64,000 nt of DNA from an uncultured Eubacteriales bacterium (GCA_900545865.1 URAN01000002.1:1-64000); one strand, 5' to 3'; shown: positions 53,060 to 62,229, numbered from the stretch's first letter. Notes: generated from the sequence alone by a model not told the origin. Numbers and translations are program-made.

Positions 53060-53092
53060 ATAATCACACAATACTTGAAAGGCGGTTATATT

Positions 53093-54010
53093 TTGAGAAA
53101 CGTAATAAATATTATGGACTTGTCAAAAGACGAAATTGACGAACTTATTTCAACAGCGAACGACATAATAAAGAACCCCGAAAAATACAACGAGGTTTGC
53201 AAACACAAAATTCTTGCAACGATGTTTTTTGAACCGTCAACGAGAACGCGGCTGAGCTTTGAATCGGCAATGCTCTCTCTCGGCGGAAACGTTCTCGGGA
53301 TTTCCGAGGCAAGTTCAAGCTCGGCGACAAAAGGCGAGAGCGTGGCGGACACAATCGAGGTTGTATCGGGATACGCCGACATAATCGCAATGCGCCACCC
53401 CAAAGAGGGCGCGCCAATTGTTGCGGCGGAACACACGACCGTTCCGATTATAAATGCCGGTGACGGCGGTCACTTTCACCCGACCCAGACGCTTACGGAT
53501 TTAATGACGATTTCTCACGAAAAAGGCGGTTTTGAAAATCTCACAATCGGCTTTTGCGGAGACTTGAAATTCGGCAGAACCGTACACTCTCTAATCGGCG
53601 CAATGTCAAGGTATAAGGGCATAAAGTTTGTGTTGATTTCGCCCGAAGAGCTTAAACTTCCGAGCTTTGTCAAACAGGAATACATAAAAAACAACGGCAT
53701 CGAATACTCTCAGCACACATCTCTCGAAGAAGTAATCGGTGATTTGGACATCCTCTATATGACAAGGGTACAAAAAGAGAGATTCTTTAACGAAGAAGAA
53801 TATCTGAGACTTAAAGACAGCTACATTCTCACCCCCGACAAGCTGAAATATGCAAAGGATGATTTAAAAATCCTGCATCCTCTGCCGCGTGTCAACGAGA
53901 TTTCAACCGAGATAGACAGCGACCCGCGCGCTTGTTATTTCAAACAGGCACATTTTGGAAGGTATATGAGAATGGCTCTTATTATGAAGCTTTTGGAGGT
54001 CAGAATATGA
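53093..54010 (+). CDS. pyrB: Aspartate carbamoyltransferase catalytic subunit
   Basis: 305 residues; condenses carbamoyl phosphate and aspartate. The carbamoyl-phosphate motif FFEPSTRTRLSFESAM and HPTQTLTDL are intact, as is the C-terminal LHPLPRVNEI loop. TTG at 53093 is chosen: it follows GGCGG and gives the usual start (RNVINIMDLS). Its stop overlaps pyrI (ATGA). Confidence 0.97.
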   Translation: MRNVINIMDLSKDEIDELISTANDIIKNPEKYNEVCKHKILATMFFEPSTRTRLSFESAMLSLGGNVLGISEASSSSATKGESVADTIEVVSGYADIIAMRHPKEGAPIVAAEHTTVPIINAGDGGHFHPTQTLTDLMTISHEKGGFENLTIGFCGDLKFGRTVHSLIGAMSRYKGIKFVLISPEELKLPSFVKQEYIKNNGIEYSQHTSLEEVIGDLDILYMTRVQKERFFNEEEYLRLKDSYILTPDKLKYAKDDLKILHPLPRVNEISTEIDSDPRACYFKQAHFGRYMRMALIMKLLEVRI

Positions 54011-54420
54011 AGATAGACAGCATAAAAAACGGAATAGTAATCGACCATATACAAGCAGGGCTTGGAATGCAGCTTTACAACCTTTTGGGTTTGGGCAATC
54101 TCGACTGTTCGGTGGCTCTTATCAAAAATGCGGCAAGCTCAAAGCTCGGCAAGAAAGACATAATCAAAATTGACGGAGATGTGTCGATAAGTTTTGATGT
54201 AATCGGCTTTATTGACCCCGACGCAACGGTGAATATTATCAAAGACGGCAAACTTGTTCAAAAGCTGTGCATTACCGCGCCCGAAAGGATTGTCAATGTT
54301 GTTAAGTGTAAAAACCCGAGATGTATTACATCAACCGAACAACAGCTCGACCAAATTTTTAGGCTCACCGATGCGGACACAAAAACGTATCGCTGTATAT
54401 ACTGTGATTCGAAGCTGTAG
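54007..54420 (+). CDS. pyrI: Aspartate carbamoyltransferase regulatory subunit
   Basis: 137 residues, somewhat short (E. coli 153). The N-terminal allosteric domain (nucleotide binding) and C-terminal zinc domain with four cysteines (CKNPRC and CIYCD) are complete. Binds ATP/CTP and modulates PyrB. ATG at 54007 overlaps the pyrB stop. Its presence indicates direct feedback control of the pathway. Confidence 0.95.
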   Translation: MKIDSIKNGIVIDHIQAGLGMQLYNLLGLGNLDCSVALIKNAASSKLGKKDIIKIDGDVSISFDVIGFIDPDATVNIIKDGKLVQKLCITAPERIVNVVKCKNPRCITSTEQQLDQIFRLTDADTKTYRCIYCDSKL

Positions 54421-54465
54421 TACATACTTAATTCAACATATTACATAAAACAAAAGATACATTTT

Positions 54466-54498
54466 TTCAGGGTGGCGGCAAACAGCCGCCACTCTGAA
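54466..54498. terminator. Terminator of the pyr operon
   Basis: TTCAGGGTGGCGGC pairs with GCCGCCACTCTGAA (one G-U) around AAACA. It faces the convergent araM-like gene, so it may act both ways. Confidence 0.8.
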
Positions 54499-54509
54499 AT
54501 TTATTAAAG

Positions 54510-55757
54510 CTAAATATTTTCGATTGCTCGTCTCAACCGCATCAGGGTAAGCCTGTTGCGCACAAGCGGCGAATATTCAAATAAAGTATCACGCTTAGCA
54601 TCCGATACGCCGATGTCGCCGAGCGACATTTTCATATCGAGACTTTTGTATATATTCCGCATCTCATTTTCGGAAGGAATTTTGTCTATTATTTCAAAAA
54701 TATCATTCCTTTTATCCGCTATCATCTCACGCGTAATTTCTGCCGCGGTATCCGCCGCATTTTCATTAATAATTTGTTCGGACAAGTGTTCGCCGAAAAA
54801 TTTCTTTATGTACTCGCTGTCCGCCGCCTTATAATCATTCCATACCAAATCGGTTTTATTTCTCAGCCGTTCATATTCGCGCCGCACAAGCAAGGTCGCA
54901 ACCCCGACCTTTTCGCCGTGCAACGCGTCCGAACTTTCGCCCAAACCGCTCGGACGCATTTCGATAAGATGTGAAATATGATGCTCCGCGCCCGAGGCAC
55001 ATCGCGAATTTCCAAGGAGCTGCATCGCAAGTCCCGACATCAAAAGCCCGTACATAAGCTGTTCGAACGCCTTTGTATTACCGTCTTTGAGCCGACACGC
55101 GCATCTTGCGATTTCGTCCGTTGCGGCTCGGGTCATATCATAAATTCTCTCGCACAGATACTCGCCCGTCAATACATTCGAAATTCTCCATTCTGCAAGT
55201 GCAATATACTTGCCGAGCATATCGCCCACGCCCGACTTTGTAAGATAAAACGGTGATTTAACTATTACATCAAGGTCGGCAAGAACGAGAATCGGCGCGA
55301 CCGCCGTAAAGGTCTTTTTGAATCCGTCCCATGTCATCGCCGCAACAGACGAGCAAAACCCGTCCACGCTTGCCGCGGTCGGACACGACACAAAATTTAT
55401 ACCCAGCTTATGCGCACAATATCGTGTAATATCGTGAACCGTTCCCGAACCGACCGCCGCAAGGTATCCGATACCGCTCGGAATTTCGCTCAGCGCAAGC
55501 TCAACGCCGCGGTTATCTGCATGCAGGTTTTCGGGCGGTAATACTATCTCTTTCGAAACGGACGGACGTCTGTCGGCGGTCGCCCTATATGTATTTTCAT
55601 CGTAAATCGCAACACAGTCACCGCTCAATCCGCATTTGTCCGCATACTCTTTAAATTCTTTCAGACACCCCGATGAAATCACACATAATTCGGTGTCCAT
55701 TTTATGCTCTTTTCCGCATTGACATTTTCCGTTATACTTTTTGCTGTCTATAATCAT
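54510..55757 (-). CDS. araM: Glycerol-1-phosphate dehydrogenase (AraM/EgsA type)
   Basis: 415 residues from ATG 55757. Iron-alcohol-dehydrogenase-fold enzyme of the AraM family, which in Bacillus makes sn-glycerol 1-phosphate, the isomer otherwise used in archaeal lipids. GSGTVHD, CPTAASVDGF and the metal histidines in GAEHHISH and DALHGEKVGV are visible. ATG has AGGAGG 11 bases upstream, one base after the araD stop, so the pair is translationally linked as in the Bacillus ara operon. The C-terminal 60 residues are helical and charged. Confidence 0.88.
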   Translation of the reverse strand: MIIDSKKYNGKCQCGKEHKMDTELCVISSGCLKEFKEYADKCGLSGDCVAIYDENTYRATADRRPSVSKEIVLPPENLHADNRGVELALSEIPSGIGYLAAVGSGTVHDITRYCAHKLGINFVSCPTAASVDGFCSSVAAMTWDGFKKTFTAVAPILVLADLDVIVKSPFYLTKSGVGDMLGKYIALAEWRISNVLTGEYLCERIYDMTRAATDEIARCACRLKDGNTKAFEQLMYGLLMSGLAMQLLGNSRCASGAEHHISHLIEMRPSGLGESSDALHGEKVGVATLLVRREYERLRNKTDLVWNDYKAADSEYIKKFFGEHLSEQIINENAADTAAEITREMIADKRNDIFEIIDKIPSENEMRNIYKSLDMKMSLGDIGVSDAKRDTLFEYSPLVRNRLTLMRLRRAIENI

Positions 55758-55758
55758 C

Positions 55759-56454
55759 TTATTGTTTTCCTCCTTGTCCGTAATACGCATTCGCGCCGTG
55801 TTTTCTCAAAAAATGCTTATCCAAAAGCTCGGATTGAATTATACAATCTTTTTTAATCAGCATCGTGTGATAAGCCATATCTGCCGTTTCTTCCAATATT
55901 ATCGCGTTCTCGACCGACCGAGCCGCGTCACTGCCCCACGTAAAAACGCCGTGAGAGTGAACCAAAACCCCCGGGATTTCACCAACCCTTTTATCATCGA
56001 ACAGCTCGGCTATAACGCGCCCCGTTTCTCTTTCATACTCTCCGCCGATTTCATCGGGCGTCATTTTTCTCGTACAGGGAATCTCACCATAGAACGTGTC
56101 TGCGTGCGTTGTCCCCATCGGCGGAATCGGAATTCCGCTTTGCGCAAAAACGGTTGCCCATTTTGAGTGAGTGTGCGTTATTCCGCCGATACTCGGATAT
56201 CTTTTGTACAATTCAAGATGTGTGTATGTATCGGATGACGGATTCAGCTCTCCCTCTATCTTGTCGCCGTCAATATCGACCACAACCATATCACTCGGCT
56301 TCATATTTTCGTAACCGACCCCCGACGGTTTTATGACAACATATCCGCTTTTTCTGTCAATCTGCGAAACGTTTCCCCACGTCAGCTTAACCAATCCGTT
56401 TTTCGGCAGCATCAAATTTGCCTGACAGACCGATTCTTTAATTTTTTCCAACAT
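55759..56454 (-). CDS. araD: L-ribulose-5-phosphate 4-epimerase
   Basis: 231 residues; class II aldolase-fold epimerase linking L-ribulose 5-phosphate to D-xylulose 5-phosphate. The zinc histidines are in ITHTHSKWA and LVHSHGVFTW, with GTTHADTFYG. ATG at 56454; first gene of the araD-araM pair. No araA or araB is seen beside it, so it could serve pentose use or ascorbate-type pathways. Confidence 0.93.
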   Translation of the reverse strand: MLEKIKESVCQANLMLPKNGLVKLTWGNVSQIDRKSGYVVIKPSGVGYENMKPSDMVVVDIDGDKIEGELNPSSDTYTHLELYKRYPSIGGITHTHSKWATVFAQSGIPIPPMGTTHADTFYGEIPCTRKMTPDEIGGEYERETGRVIAELFDDKRVGEIPGVLVHSHGVFTWGSDAARSVENAIILEETADMAYHTMLIKKDCIIQSELLDKHFLRKHGANAYYGQGGKQ

Positions 56455-56492
56455 ATTATCACTTCCTGTTGCAAATTTTTCTGTTTTGTGTT

Positions 56493-56521
56493 ATAGTAGC
56501 ATATAGAAATAAAATAATCAA
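56493..56521 (-). promoter_or_regulatory. Promoter of araD-araM with nearby dyad
   Basis: Minus strand: TTGATT, 17 bases, TACTAT. A loose dyad GCGTTTATTT / AAATACGC at 56528-56549 lies just upstream of the -35, between the divergent DeoR gene and araD, and is a candidate operator. Confidence 0.5.
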
Positions 56522-56585
56522 TATTCGGCGTTTATTTAGGCAAATACGCAGGATATACATTAAAATGAGCGGGTGTGACATATAA

Positions 56586-57323
56586 ATGAGCATAACAGAA
56601 AGACAAAAAATTATCTTGAATCTTGTCAACGAATACAAATACATATCGGTACAAAAGCTTGCGGCTCTTGTATATACCTCGCCGTCAAGTATTCGGCGCG
56701 ACCTTACAACCCTCGAAAATATGTTTTATTTAAAGCGTACCCACGGCGGTGCGCAAAGCCTTGACGGCAACAACCAACCCCCGAATTTCAACAGCCGTGT
56801 AACAAGAAACACGGCTGCCAAACGCAAAATCGCTCAAAGCGCAGCGGTCTTTTTGCGTGACAACCAATGCATTATGCTCGACAGCTCTTCCACTGCCGGA
56901 TACTTGCTTCCGCATATTTCAAAGCACAAAAACATTACCCTTTTCACCAATAATATGATTACCGCGATGAATGCGGTCAATTACGGCATACCGACATATT
57001 GTTCGGGCGGATTCGCGCATAAAAATTCGCCCGTCTTGGCGAGCGAAGATACATATAAAGCGTTATCGGGCATACACCCCGACATCTTATTCTTTTCATC
57101 GTTTTGTATAGATTCGGGAGGAAACATCACCGACCCGACCGCGGCGGAAACCTATGCGCGCGAAATTATGCTTAAAAATTCCGCCGAAAAGATATTCCTG
57201 TGTGACAGCGAAAAGTTCAATCGGCGTTCAACATATACCCTGACCTCTGCCGATGACATTGACGCCTGCGTCTTTGACGCGGAATACTCCGCCTTAAAAT
57301 GCAAATGCCGAATTATCGTCTGA
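56586..57323 (+). CDS. DeoR-family sugar regulator
   Basis: 245 residues with an N-terminal winged helix (LVNEYKYISVQKLAALVYTSPSSIRRDL) and a C-terminal sugar-phosphate-sensing domain (LDSSSTAGYLLPHI, then YCSGGF). ATG at 56586 without a strong ribosome site. Divergent from araD-araM, which it probably represses; the inducer may be a pentose phosphate. Confidence 0.9.
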   Translation: MSITERQKIILNLVNEYKYISVQKLAALVYTSPSSIRRDLTTLENMFYLKRTHGGAQSLDGNNQPPNFNSRVTRNTAAKRKIAQSAAVFLRDNQCIMLDSSSTAGYLLPHISKHKNITLFTNNMITAMNAVNYGIPTYCSGGFAHKNSPVLASEDTYKALSGIHPDILFFSSFCIDSGGNITDPTAAETYAREIMLKNSAEKIFLCDSEKFNRRSTYTLTSADDIDACVFDAEYSALKCKCRIIV

Positions 57324-57349
57324 AACGTTGACGAATATCTTTTTACGCT

Positions 57350-57976
57350 TTAAAAATACTTACCCAGAATCTCGGCAATGCGAAACTTAATCTTTATGTT
57401 CGGACTTTTTGAGTCACAAATGAGCCTGTACTCATCATCCGAAAGCGTTTCTTTGAGCTTTTGCGCCGACTCGGGCGATATAACCGCGTTACCCTCGGTT
57501 ATGCAAAGCGGCGGATACATCACGCACCACCAATTCCTGCCGCCGCCTTTTCCTATCTCTATTTTAAGGGCGGTGTACTCGCCGCGCGGCAAGGCGATTT
57601 TTCCGTATTCCTTTGTCGGAAACTTCGACCTTCCGATATACGCTCGGACGGCGGACGGATTTCCCATTTTAATAAGCTCATCCTCTGCCGCCGCCTTTAT
57701 TTTATCGAGGTTGTCCGCGGCGGTTCTTTCGCACTCGCCGATATTTTGACATCCTCCGAAAATATCCGAAAAATCGCGTATTATCCTGTCGCGCACGCAT
57801 AATTTTAAAAGCTGGTTCTTGGGCTCGTTATCCTCGGCGATTATATGCAATCTTAAAACGCGGTTTGCTATATCCGATTTCATCACGGCAGTATTTATTA
57901 CCGCCTGTGAAAGCATTACCGCCGCAACGATTATTACCGCCGCCGTACAAAAGACCAATCTTTGCTTTTTTGTCAT
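57350..57976 (-). CDS. spoIIR: Stage II sporulation protein R
   Basis: 208 residues. Forespore-secreted signal that triggers pro-sigma-E processing through SpoIIGA. An N-terminal signal anchor (about 7-30) and the family block NWWCVMYPPLCI with ALPRGEYTALKIEIG are present. ATG at 57976 follows GGAGAG. A sigma-F-like element lies about 45 bases upstream of the start. It supports the view that this organism makes spores. Confidence 0.94.
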   Translation of the reverse strand: MTKKQRLVFCTAAVIIVAAVMLSQAVINTAVMKSDIANRVLRLHIIAEDNEPKNQLLKLCVRDRIIRDFSDIFGGCQNIGECERTAADNLDKIKAAAEDELIKMGNPSAVRAYIGRSKFPTKEYGKIALPRGEYTALKIEIGKGGGRNWWCVMYPPLCITEGNAVISPESAQKLKETLSDDEYRLICDSKSPNIKIKFRIAEILGKYF

Positions 57977-58019
57977 AATTCCACTCTCCTATGTAATTTT
58001 TGATTTTGTTCTTTCGCTG

Positions 58020-58048
58020 TATTATTGCCGCATTTAACCGCCTTATAC
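58020..58048 (-). promoter_or_regulatory. Possible sigma-F promoter of spoIIR
   Basis: Minus strand: GTATA, 14 bases, GGCAATAATA, loosely like the sigma-F/G pattern (GYATA, 15-16 bases, GGHRARHT). One base of spacing and one position differ, so the match is weak but expected for this gene. Confidence 0.4.
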
Positions 58049-58135
58049 ATTTTTATCACATTTATTGTACGGAATCAAATCCATTAAATTTTTGTAAACT
58101 TTGTTCAAAAACCGTGATTTTAGGCATACTCGGTA

Positions 58136-58164
58136 TTGACATTCTATAGTATAAGTTATATAAT
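58136..58164 (+). promoter_or_regulatory. Perfect sigma-A promoter of the iron alcohol dehydrogenase
   Basis: TTGACA, 17 bases, TATAAT, with a leader of about 90 bases. Confidence 0.75.
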
Positions 58165-58261
58165 ATACTTGTGTGAACGGTTAAATAAAGTGTGTAATAT
58201 GCTGTCTTTCAACCAATCATACAAATGATAAACTTAATCAAACAGAAAGGTGGATTTCTTT

Positions 58262-59407
58262 ATGAACAAATTTATGCTTAACGAAACATCGTATCACGGA
58301 TCGGGTGCGATAAGCGCGATACCGTCGGAAATACAAAGCCGCGGCTTTAAAAAAGTATTTGTCGCGTCCGACCCCGATTTGGTAAAATTCGGTGTTTCAA
58401 AAAAGGTTACCGACATAATTGAACAGGCGGGAATCGAGTACACACTGTATTCCGATATTAAGCCGAACCCGACTATCGAAAATGTTCAGCACGGTGTCGA
58501 AGAGTTTAAAGCGAGCGGTGCGGAATGTATCGTTGCCATAGGCGGCGGTTCATCGATGGACACGTCAAAGGCAATCGGAATCATTGTTGCCAACCCCGAA
58601 TTTGCGGACGTGCGCTCTCTTGAAGGAGTTGCACCGACCAAGAATAAATGCGTGCCGATAATCGCCGTTCCGACCACAGCAGGCACAGCCGCAGAGGTCA
58701 CAATTAACTATGTCATCACGGATGTTGAGAAAAAGCGTAAGTTCGTATGTGTTGATGCACACGATATTCCCGTTGTTGCCGTTGTTGACCCCGATATGAT
58801 GTCAACAATGCCGCCGGGTCTCACCGCGGCGACAGGTATGGATGCCCTGACCCACGCAATTGAGGGTTATATAACCAAAGGCGCGTGGGAGCTTTCGGAT
58901 ATGTTCCATATTAAAGCAATCGAAATAATTTCGCGTTCTCTCCGCGATGCAGTCAAGAACAGAAAAGACGGCAGAGAGGGTATGGCTCTCGGTCAGTATG
59001 CGGCAGGCATGGGCTTTTCTAACGTAGGTCTGGGCGTTGACCACTCTATGGCTCACACCCTTTCGGCATATTATGATACGCCCCACGGAAAGGCGTGCGC
59101 AATCCTTCTTCCGGCGGTTATGGCTTATAACGCCGAGTATACCGGCGAAAAGTATAGGGATATTGCAAGAGCGATGGGCGTACAAGGCGTTGACGATATG
59201 ACCCCCGAGGAATATCGCAAAGCGGCGGTTGACGCTGTGCGCAAGCTCTCGGAAGATGTGGGAATCCCCTCAACCTTAAAGGGAATTGTTAAAGAAGAGG
59301 ACATCCCTGCACTTGCCGAATCGGCATATGCTGACGCTTGCCGCCCGGGCAACCCGAGGGATACAAGCGTAGAAGAAATTGCCGAAATTTATAAGAGTTT
59401 AATGTAA
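58262..59407 (+). CDS. Iron-containing alcohol dehydrogenase (FucO-like)
   Basis: 381 residues; group III alcohol dehydrogenase that probably reduces an aldehyde (lactaldehyde or similar) with NADH. GGGSSMDTSKAIG, DALTHAIEGY and the metal histidines in GVDHSMAHTLSAYYDTPHGKA are all present. ATG at 58262 has AAAGGTGG 8 bases upstream; GTG at 58250 lies in that site. It stands alone between its promoter and a terminator. Confidence 0.92.
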   Translation: MNKFMLNETSYHGSGAISAIPSEIQSRGFKKVFVASDPDLVKFGVSKKVTDIIEQAGIEYTLYSDIKPNPTIENVQHGVEEFKASGAECIVAIGGGSSMDTSKAIGIIVANPEFADVRSLEGVAPTKNKCVPIIAVPTTAGTAAEVTINYVITDVEKKRKFVCVDAHDIPVVAVVDPDMMSTMPPGLTAATGMDALTHAIEGYITKGAWELSDMFHIKAIEIISRSLRDAVKNRKDGREGMALGQYAAGMGFSNVGLGVDHSMAHTLSAYYDTPHGKACAILLPAVMAYNAEYTGEKYRDIARAMGVQGVDDMTPEEYRKAAVDAVRKLSEDVGIPSTLKGIVKEEDIPALAESAYADACRPGNPRDTSVEEIAEIYKSLM

Positions 59408-59420
59408 TTTGTAATTTTTA

Positions 59421-59454
59421 TTAAACGGGCGGAGGAATACTCCGTCCGTTTTAA
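59421..59454 (+). terminator. Terminator after the alcohol dehydrogenase
   Basis: TTAAACGGGCGGAG pairs with CTCCGTCCGTTTTAA around GAATA (one G-U). Confidence 0.8.
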
Positions 59455-59562
59455 ATCGCAGACAAAATTATTTACGGCAATATAATTTAAGATGAAATTT
59501 TTCGCAAAGTTACGATATTTTCAAAATATTTTTTATTTGTAAATAAATTTTTAACAAAACTG

Positions 59563-59591
59563 TAGACTTTTTGAAAAATATATGTTATAAT
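59563..59591 (+). promoter_or_regulatory. Promoter of the candidate structured RNA
   Basis: TAGACT, 17 bases, TATAAT. The start is predicted near 59598, within the 5' strand of a long-range helix. Confidence 0.55.
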
Positions 59592-59597
59592 ATGCTT

Positions 59598-59897
59598 GCG
59601 ACATAAATAGAATAAGGAACAAATATGCAATTCGTACAGTTTTGAATATTTTTAATGCTAATGGAAAAGCTTGTATTTGAAAAAAATACATTGCTCTATT
59701 TCGGGTTATTCCATGGTATTAAAAATGCATTACAGACGAGTTGGTTTAAACAACGCATCTTTTATCGAGATGCATTGTTTAAAGTTATGTGCATTATTTA
59801 AATGTGTATTGTTCTTAACGCGAAATTCTATTTGTGTCGCAACAATCGGAGCTGTGTATTTTTTATGCGTAGTCTTTGATTGGCTGCGCATTTTTTG
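59598..59897 (+). ncRNA. Candidate structured RNA of about 300 nt, family unknown
   Basis: Promoter before, terminator after, and no credible ORF. The ends are closed by a 12-bp helix: TTGCGACATAAA (59596-59607) with TTTGTGTCGCAA (59831-59842), one U-G pair. Inside are ATGGAA (59661-59666) with TTCCAT (59709-59714), enclosing TGTATTT with AAATACA (59672-59690). Next is a 16-bp stem TTTAAACAACGCATCT (59745-59760) with AGATGCATTGTTTAAA (59768-59783). The terminator is ATGCGTAG / CTGCGCAT (59865-59891) followed by six T. I do not recognise it as 6S, tmRNA, RNase P, SRP or a T-box. A 5' leader for the SLH gene at 60060 is possible, but the terminator argues for a separate transcript. Confidence 0.6.
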
Positions 59898-60059
59898 ATT
59901 TCATAAAAATTTTTAAATTTTTTCAAAATTGCGCCTTGAATGACAGAATCTGTCCTTGCGGACGGGTATAATATAATTAAAGGGGGCGTATGTCCGATGT
60001 GATACGGTCTTTAAACTTTAACCAAATCAAAATTTCATACATAGGAGGAAAATGAAGTT

Positions 60060-62216
60060 ATGAAAGTAAAAAGATTATTGGCGGCGGCAATAACGGCTTT
60101 TGTTGCCTTGACATCCGTTCTGCCCGTTTCGGCAATCGATTACGGAAAAGAATACGAGAACAAACCAAGCGGCACATACGATGTAAAATTCAAAGACGTA
60201 CCGAGAAACAACTGGGCATTTGAATACATCGGCGAAATGCAAAAGCGCGGTATAATAAACGGTTATCCCGACGGCAAGTATTATCCCGATAACTATGTTG
60301 AACGCTGTGAATTTGCAAAAATTATGGTCGGCGCGGCAGGATTGCGCACAGGTGACGCAAGCGGCGAGTATTTTGCGGACGTAAAATACAATGACTGGTT
60401 CTATGAGTATGTAGAGACGGCAAAAGAATACCTTACCGGTTACAAATCGTTCGGACAGAACTATTTCAGACCGAACAATTACGCCCTGCGCGAGGACATC
60501 GCGGTTGCTTTGGTAAAATTAAAAGGCTATGACACAAAGAACACCGACCAAAACATATTACAGACAATGTTTTCGGATTATGACAGCATTTCCGAATCGG
60601 CAAAGCCATATGTGGCAACAGCGGTTGACCGCGGCTTGGTTTCGGGTTATGACGATGGAACATTCAAGGGTCAGGACTCAATCACGCGTGCCGAGGCGGC
60701 AGCAATGCTATGGCGTGCATATCAATACGGCAATGATAACAAAACAACCGAGGTTTCGGACAACAGCAACAACAGCCAAACCCTCGGCGATGCCGACAAT
60801 AATAAAACCGATGACACAAAAAACGATAAAAAGACCGATACAAACACAGACAAAAAGACCGACACAAAAAAGAATGCTAACAATACCCTAACCGAGAGCA
60901 AGGATGACGGCAAGTCATACGCCGTAACCACCCTTGCAAAGGCGACAATAAACGATTCGCTCACCGATATGACTATCGATGACAATGATACCGTCTATTA
61001 CATCAATCGTAAGGATAATTCCCTTTATAAAGTCGCAGCAAAAAGCGGTGCAGGCGCAAAGAAATTGACAAGCCTGTCAAAGCTCACATACACCGAAACG
61101 GAAACAAGACAAGAAACGCGCACGGTAAAGAAAAAGGTTGAAAAAGTATCATCTCAAAGCGCGGACGAGGGTGCGGCAATAGCCCTTGCGGCGGTTGAAG
61201 ATGAGGATAAAAGCAATGATACAACCGTGACGAACAATAACGAATCCGACAAAGATGACGTTACGCTTGACAATGGGGAAATGGCGGACGATGACAAAAA
61301 AGATGAGAACCTTGGGGAGGAAGACAAGGATAATCAAAACGGAACGGATGACAAAAAGGAATCGGATTCAAAAGATTCAACCGATTCGGACAAATCGGAC
61401 AGCAAAGACGAAAATACCGATAAAGACACGAACAAAGACGCCGATAAGGATAAAGACAGCGAAAAGCCGAAAGAACCCGAGTATGAATATATAGATGTCG
61501 AGGAAACAGTTGATGTCGAAGTTCCGATTGCAAAATATTCGGATTATTATGCACAACAGATATACTATGAACCGACATCGGATAAGGTATGGCTTATCGG
61601 ATATTTCAAAAACAAGACCAACGAACAGGGTCAAGAGGGCAGCGACAAGTTCTGGATGACGCTCAACGCCAATGATTTAAAAGAAGTGATTGTAAAAGGT
61701 AGTTTTGAACCCGATTCCGGCGAACCTGTTATAGGCTCACTTCCCAACGGACAAATAGTTACAAAGTATGGTAATTACAGAATATATTTAATTAATCAAG
61801 ATACATGGCAACGCAGAGAATTTTATATTGGTAATTATGCTAACATTTGGTCGGCTATACAAAACGGAAACAATTTATTTATGCTTGATAGTGCCTACGA
61901 TAAATTATACACTTATAACTTTACCTCTAAAAGTTGTGATGAGTACAAAACCGAGTTTGAACTGACCGCCGATAAAATGGCATCGGGCAACAACAGCTTT
62001 TATTTTTGGGATATAAGTGGCGGAAAAATCGTTTCGTTTAATGTTAAAACCGAAAAATTCAAGACGTTTAATATAGACGCCGAAAAAGATATACAGCTAA
62101 AAGACGGCGGATATATAACCGCAAACGGTTTGACAATGATGAGGGTTACATCAAACGAGAACTTTGTTTTCGCCGACAAGGACTCAGCCGCAATCCGACT
62201 TTTATACAAAAAATAA
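60060..62216 (+). CDS. SLH-domain surface protein with acidic low-complexity insert
   Basis: 718 residues: signal peptide (LLAAAITAFVALTSVLPVSA), three SLH repeats (about 40-85, 105-150 and 175-220, with GYPDGKYYPD and GYDDGTFKGQ marks), a Thr/Asp/Lys/Asn linker, then a beta-propeller-like domain (DDNDTVYYINRKDNSLYKV). Inside that domain lies about 100 residues of Asp/Lys/Ser/Asn/Glu-rich sequence (about 380-480), after which the beta strands resume (TSDKVWLIGYF). A wall-bound role through SLH is likely; the function of the distal domain is unknown. ATG follows AGGAGG. It leads a group of exported proteins. Confidence 0.85.
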   Translation: MKVKRLLAAAITAFVALTSVLPVSAIDYGKEYENKPSGTYDVKFKDVPRNNWAFEYIGEMQKRGIINGYPDGKYYPDNYVERCEFAKIMVGAAGLRTGDASGEYFADVKYNDWFYEYVETAKEYLTGYKSFGQNYFRPNNYALREDIAVALVKLKGYDTKNTDQNILQTMFSDYDSISESAKPYVATAVDRGLVSGYDDGTFKGQDSITRAEAAAMLWRAYQYGNDNKTTEVSDNSNNSQTLGDADNNKTDDTKNDKKTDTNTDKKTDTKKNANNTLTESKDDGKSYAVTTLAKATINDSLTDMTIDDNDTVYYINRKDNSLYKVAAKSGAGAKKLTSLSKLTYTETETRQETRTVKKKVEKVSSQSADEGAAIALAAVEDEDKSNDTTVTNNNESDKDDVTLDNGEMADDDKKDENLGEEDKDNQNGTDDKKESDSKDSTDSDKSDSKDENTDKDTNKDADKDKDSEKPKEPEYEYIDVEETVDVEVPIAKYSDYYAQQIYYEPTSDKVWLIGYFKNKTNEQGQEGSDKFWMTLNANDLKEVIVKGSFEPDSGEPVIGSLPNGQIVTKYGNYRIYLINQDTWQRREFYIGNYANIWSAIQNGNNLFMLDSAYDKLYTYNFTSKSCDEYKTEFELTADKMASGNNSFYFWDISGGKIVSFNVKTEKFKTFNIDAEKDIQLKDGGYITANGLTMMRVTSNENFVFADKDSAAIRLLYKK

Positions 62217-62229
62217 TGCTAAAAAGTGA

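Noticed and set aside
59671..59898. 75-residue plus-strand frame
   Set aside because: Runs through the stems and terminator of the structured RNA, starts at TTG without a ribosome site.
60529..60891. 120-residue frame inside the SLH gene
   Set aside because: Out-of-frame reading of the repetitive linker (Thr/Lys/Gln-rich artefact).
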